From the NCBI GenBank assembly GCA_963693365.1, contig CAVNZM010000015.1:1550001-1614000 (forward strand): 64,000 nucleotides of DNA, in the 5' to 3' direction. The translations under genes were made by a program, and so were the position numbers. The DNA comes from Amoebidium appalachense (taxonomy: Eukaryota > Ichthyosporea). The notes under the pieces are model-generated. The model searched no databases and was not told where the DNA came from. It saw nothing but the letters and a program-made list of their open reading frames with translations. Positions 63,798-64,000 of this stretch are shown here, piece by piece (position 1 is the stretch's first letter; the number at the start of each line of letters is the position of its first letter).

Positions 63798-63854
63798 CTG
63801 TAAAAGGAAGGACACGGGAAATGGGGTGGTGTGGGGTTGGGAGTGGGGAAAAGA

Positions 63855-63968
<114 letters not shown>

Positions 63969-64000
63969 TGGGAGAGGGGGAGGAGGGGGTTTGTACGGGT

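Overview
This window is eukaryotic nuclear DNA. It has spliced genes with GT-AG introns, TATA and CCAAT promoter motifs, AATAAA signals, a split-promoter type tRNA gene with an oligo-T terminator, and remnants of non-LTR and Penelope-like retroelements. More than half of it is simple sequence: (CA)n/(GT)n, (CACG)n, (CT)n/(GA)n, and long runs of G or C. The gene families seen (AADAC-like esterase, membrane-anchored methyltransferase, HR1-type coiled-coil protein, multi-pass membrane proteins) do not fix the lineage. An intron-rich unicellular eukaryote, possibly a holozoan protist, is my guess and not a result.

Layout. 1-4.7 kb: low-complexity DNA and a 5'-truncated LINE with a clear target-site duplication. 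4.76-6.8 kb: a one-exon Ala/Pro-rich membrane protein gene with a frame break in a C run. 7-11 kb: repeats, a second LINE tail and a terminal-inverted-repeat element. 11.0-11.7 kb: a one-exon secreted Cys-rich protein on the minus strand. 12-18.7 kb: pyrimidine-rich DNA, a fold-back element and two more LINE tails. 19.07-22.24 kb: a three-exon AADAC-like esterase. 24.4 kb: tRNA-Ser(AGA). 24.9-34.2 kb: a minus-strand methyltransferase of about ten exons, with retroelement debris in its introns. 37.9-48.4 kb: a minus-strand gene of many exons encoding two HR1-like coiled coils and a long Ser/Pro-rich linker. 51.2 kb: the signal-peptide exon of a plus-strand gene. 54.4-55.9 kb: a one-exon multi-pass membrane protein. 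57.8-61.15 kb and 61.3-63.8 kb: two minus-strand genes for membrane proteins; the second runs off the window.

Most real exons are short and sit between microsatellites, so simple ORF length misses them. I rebuilt the genes by matching splice sites and codon phase. The rule that recurs is an intron whose 3' end is (CA)n-CAG, and often whose 5' end is GTGTGT(GT)n. Such introns carry complementary ends. This is the most interesting general feature of the window.

The genes show no operon-like or pathway link to each other. The two single-exon genes at 4.9 and 11.5 kb have compact TATA plus CCAAT promoters. The multi-exon genes mostly lack an evident TATA box, and clusters of CCAAT/ATTGG occur near 30.4-30.9 kb and 50.8-51.0 kb.
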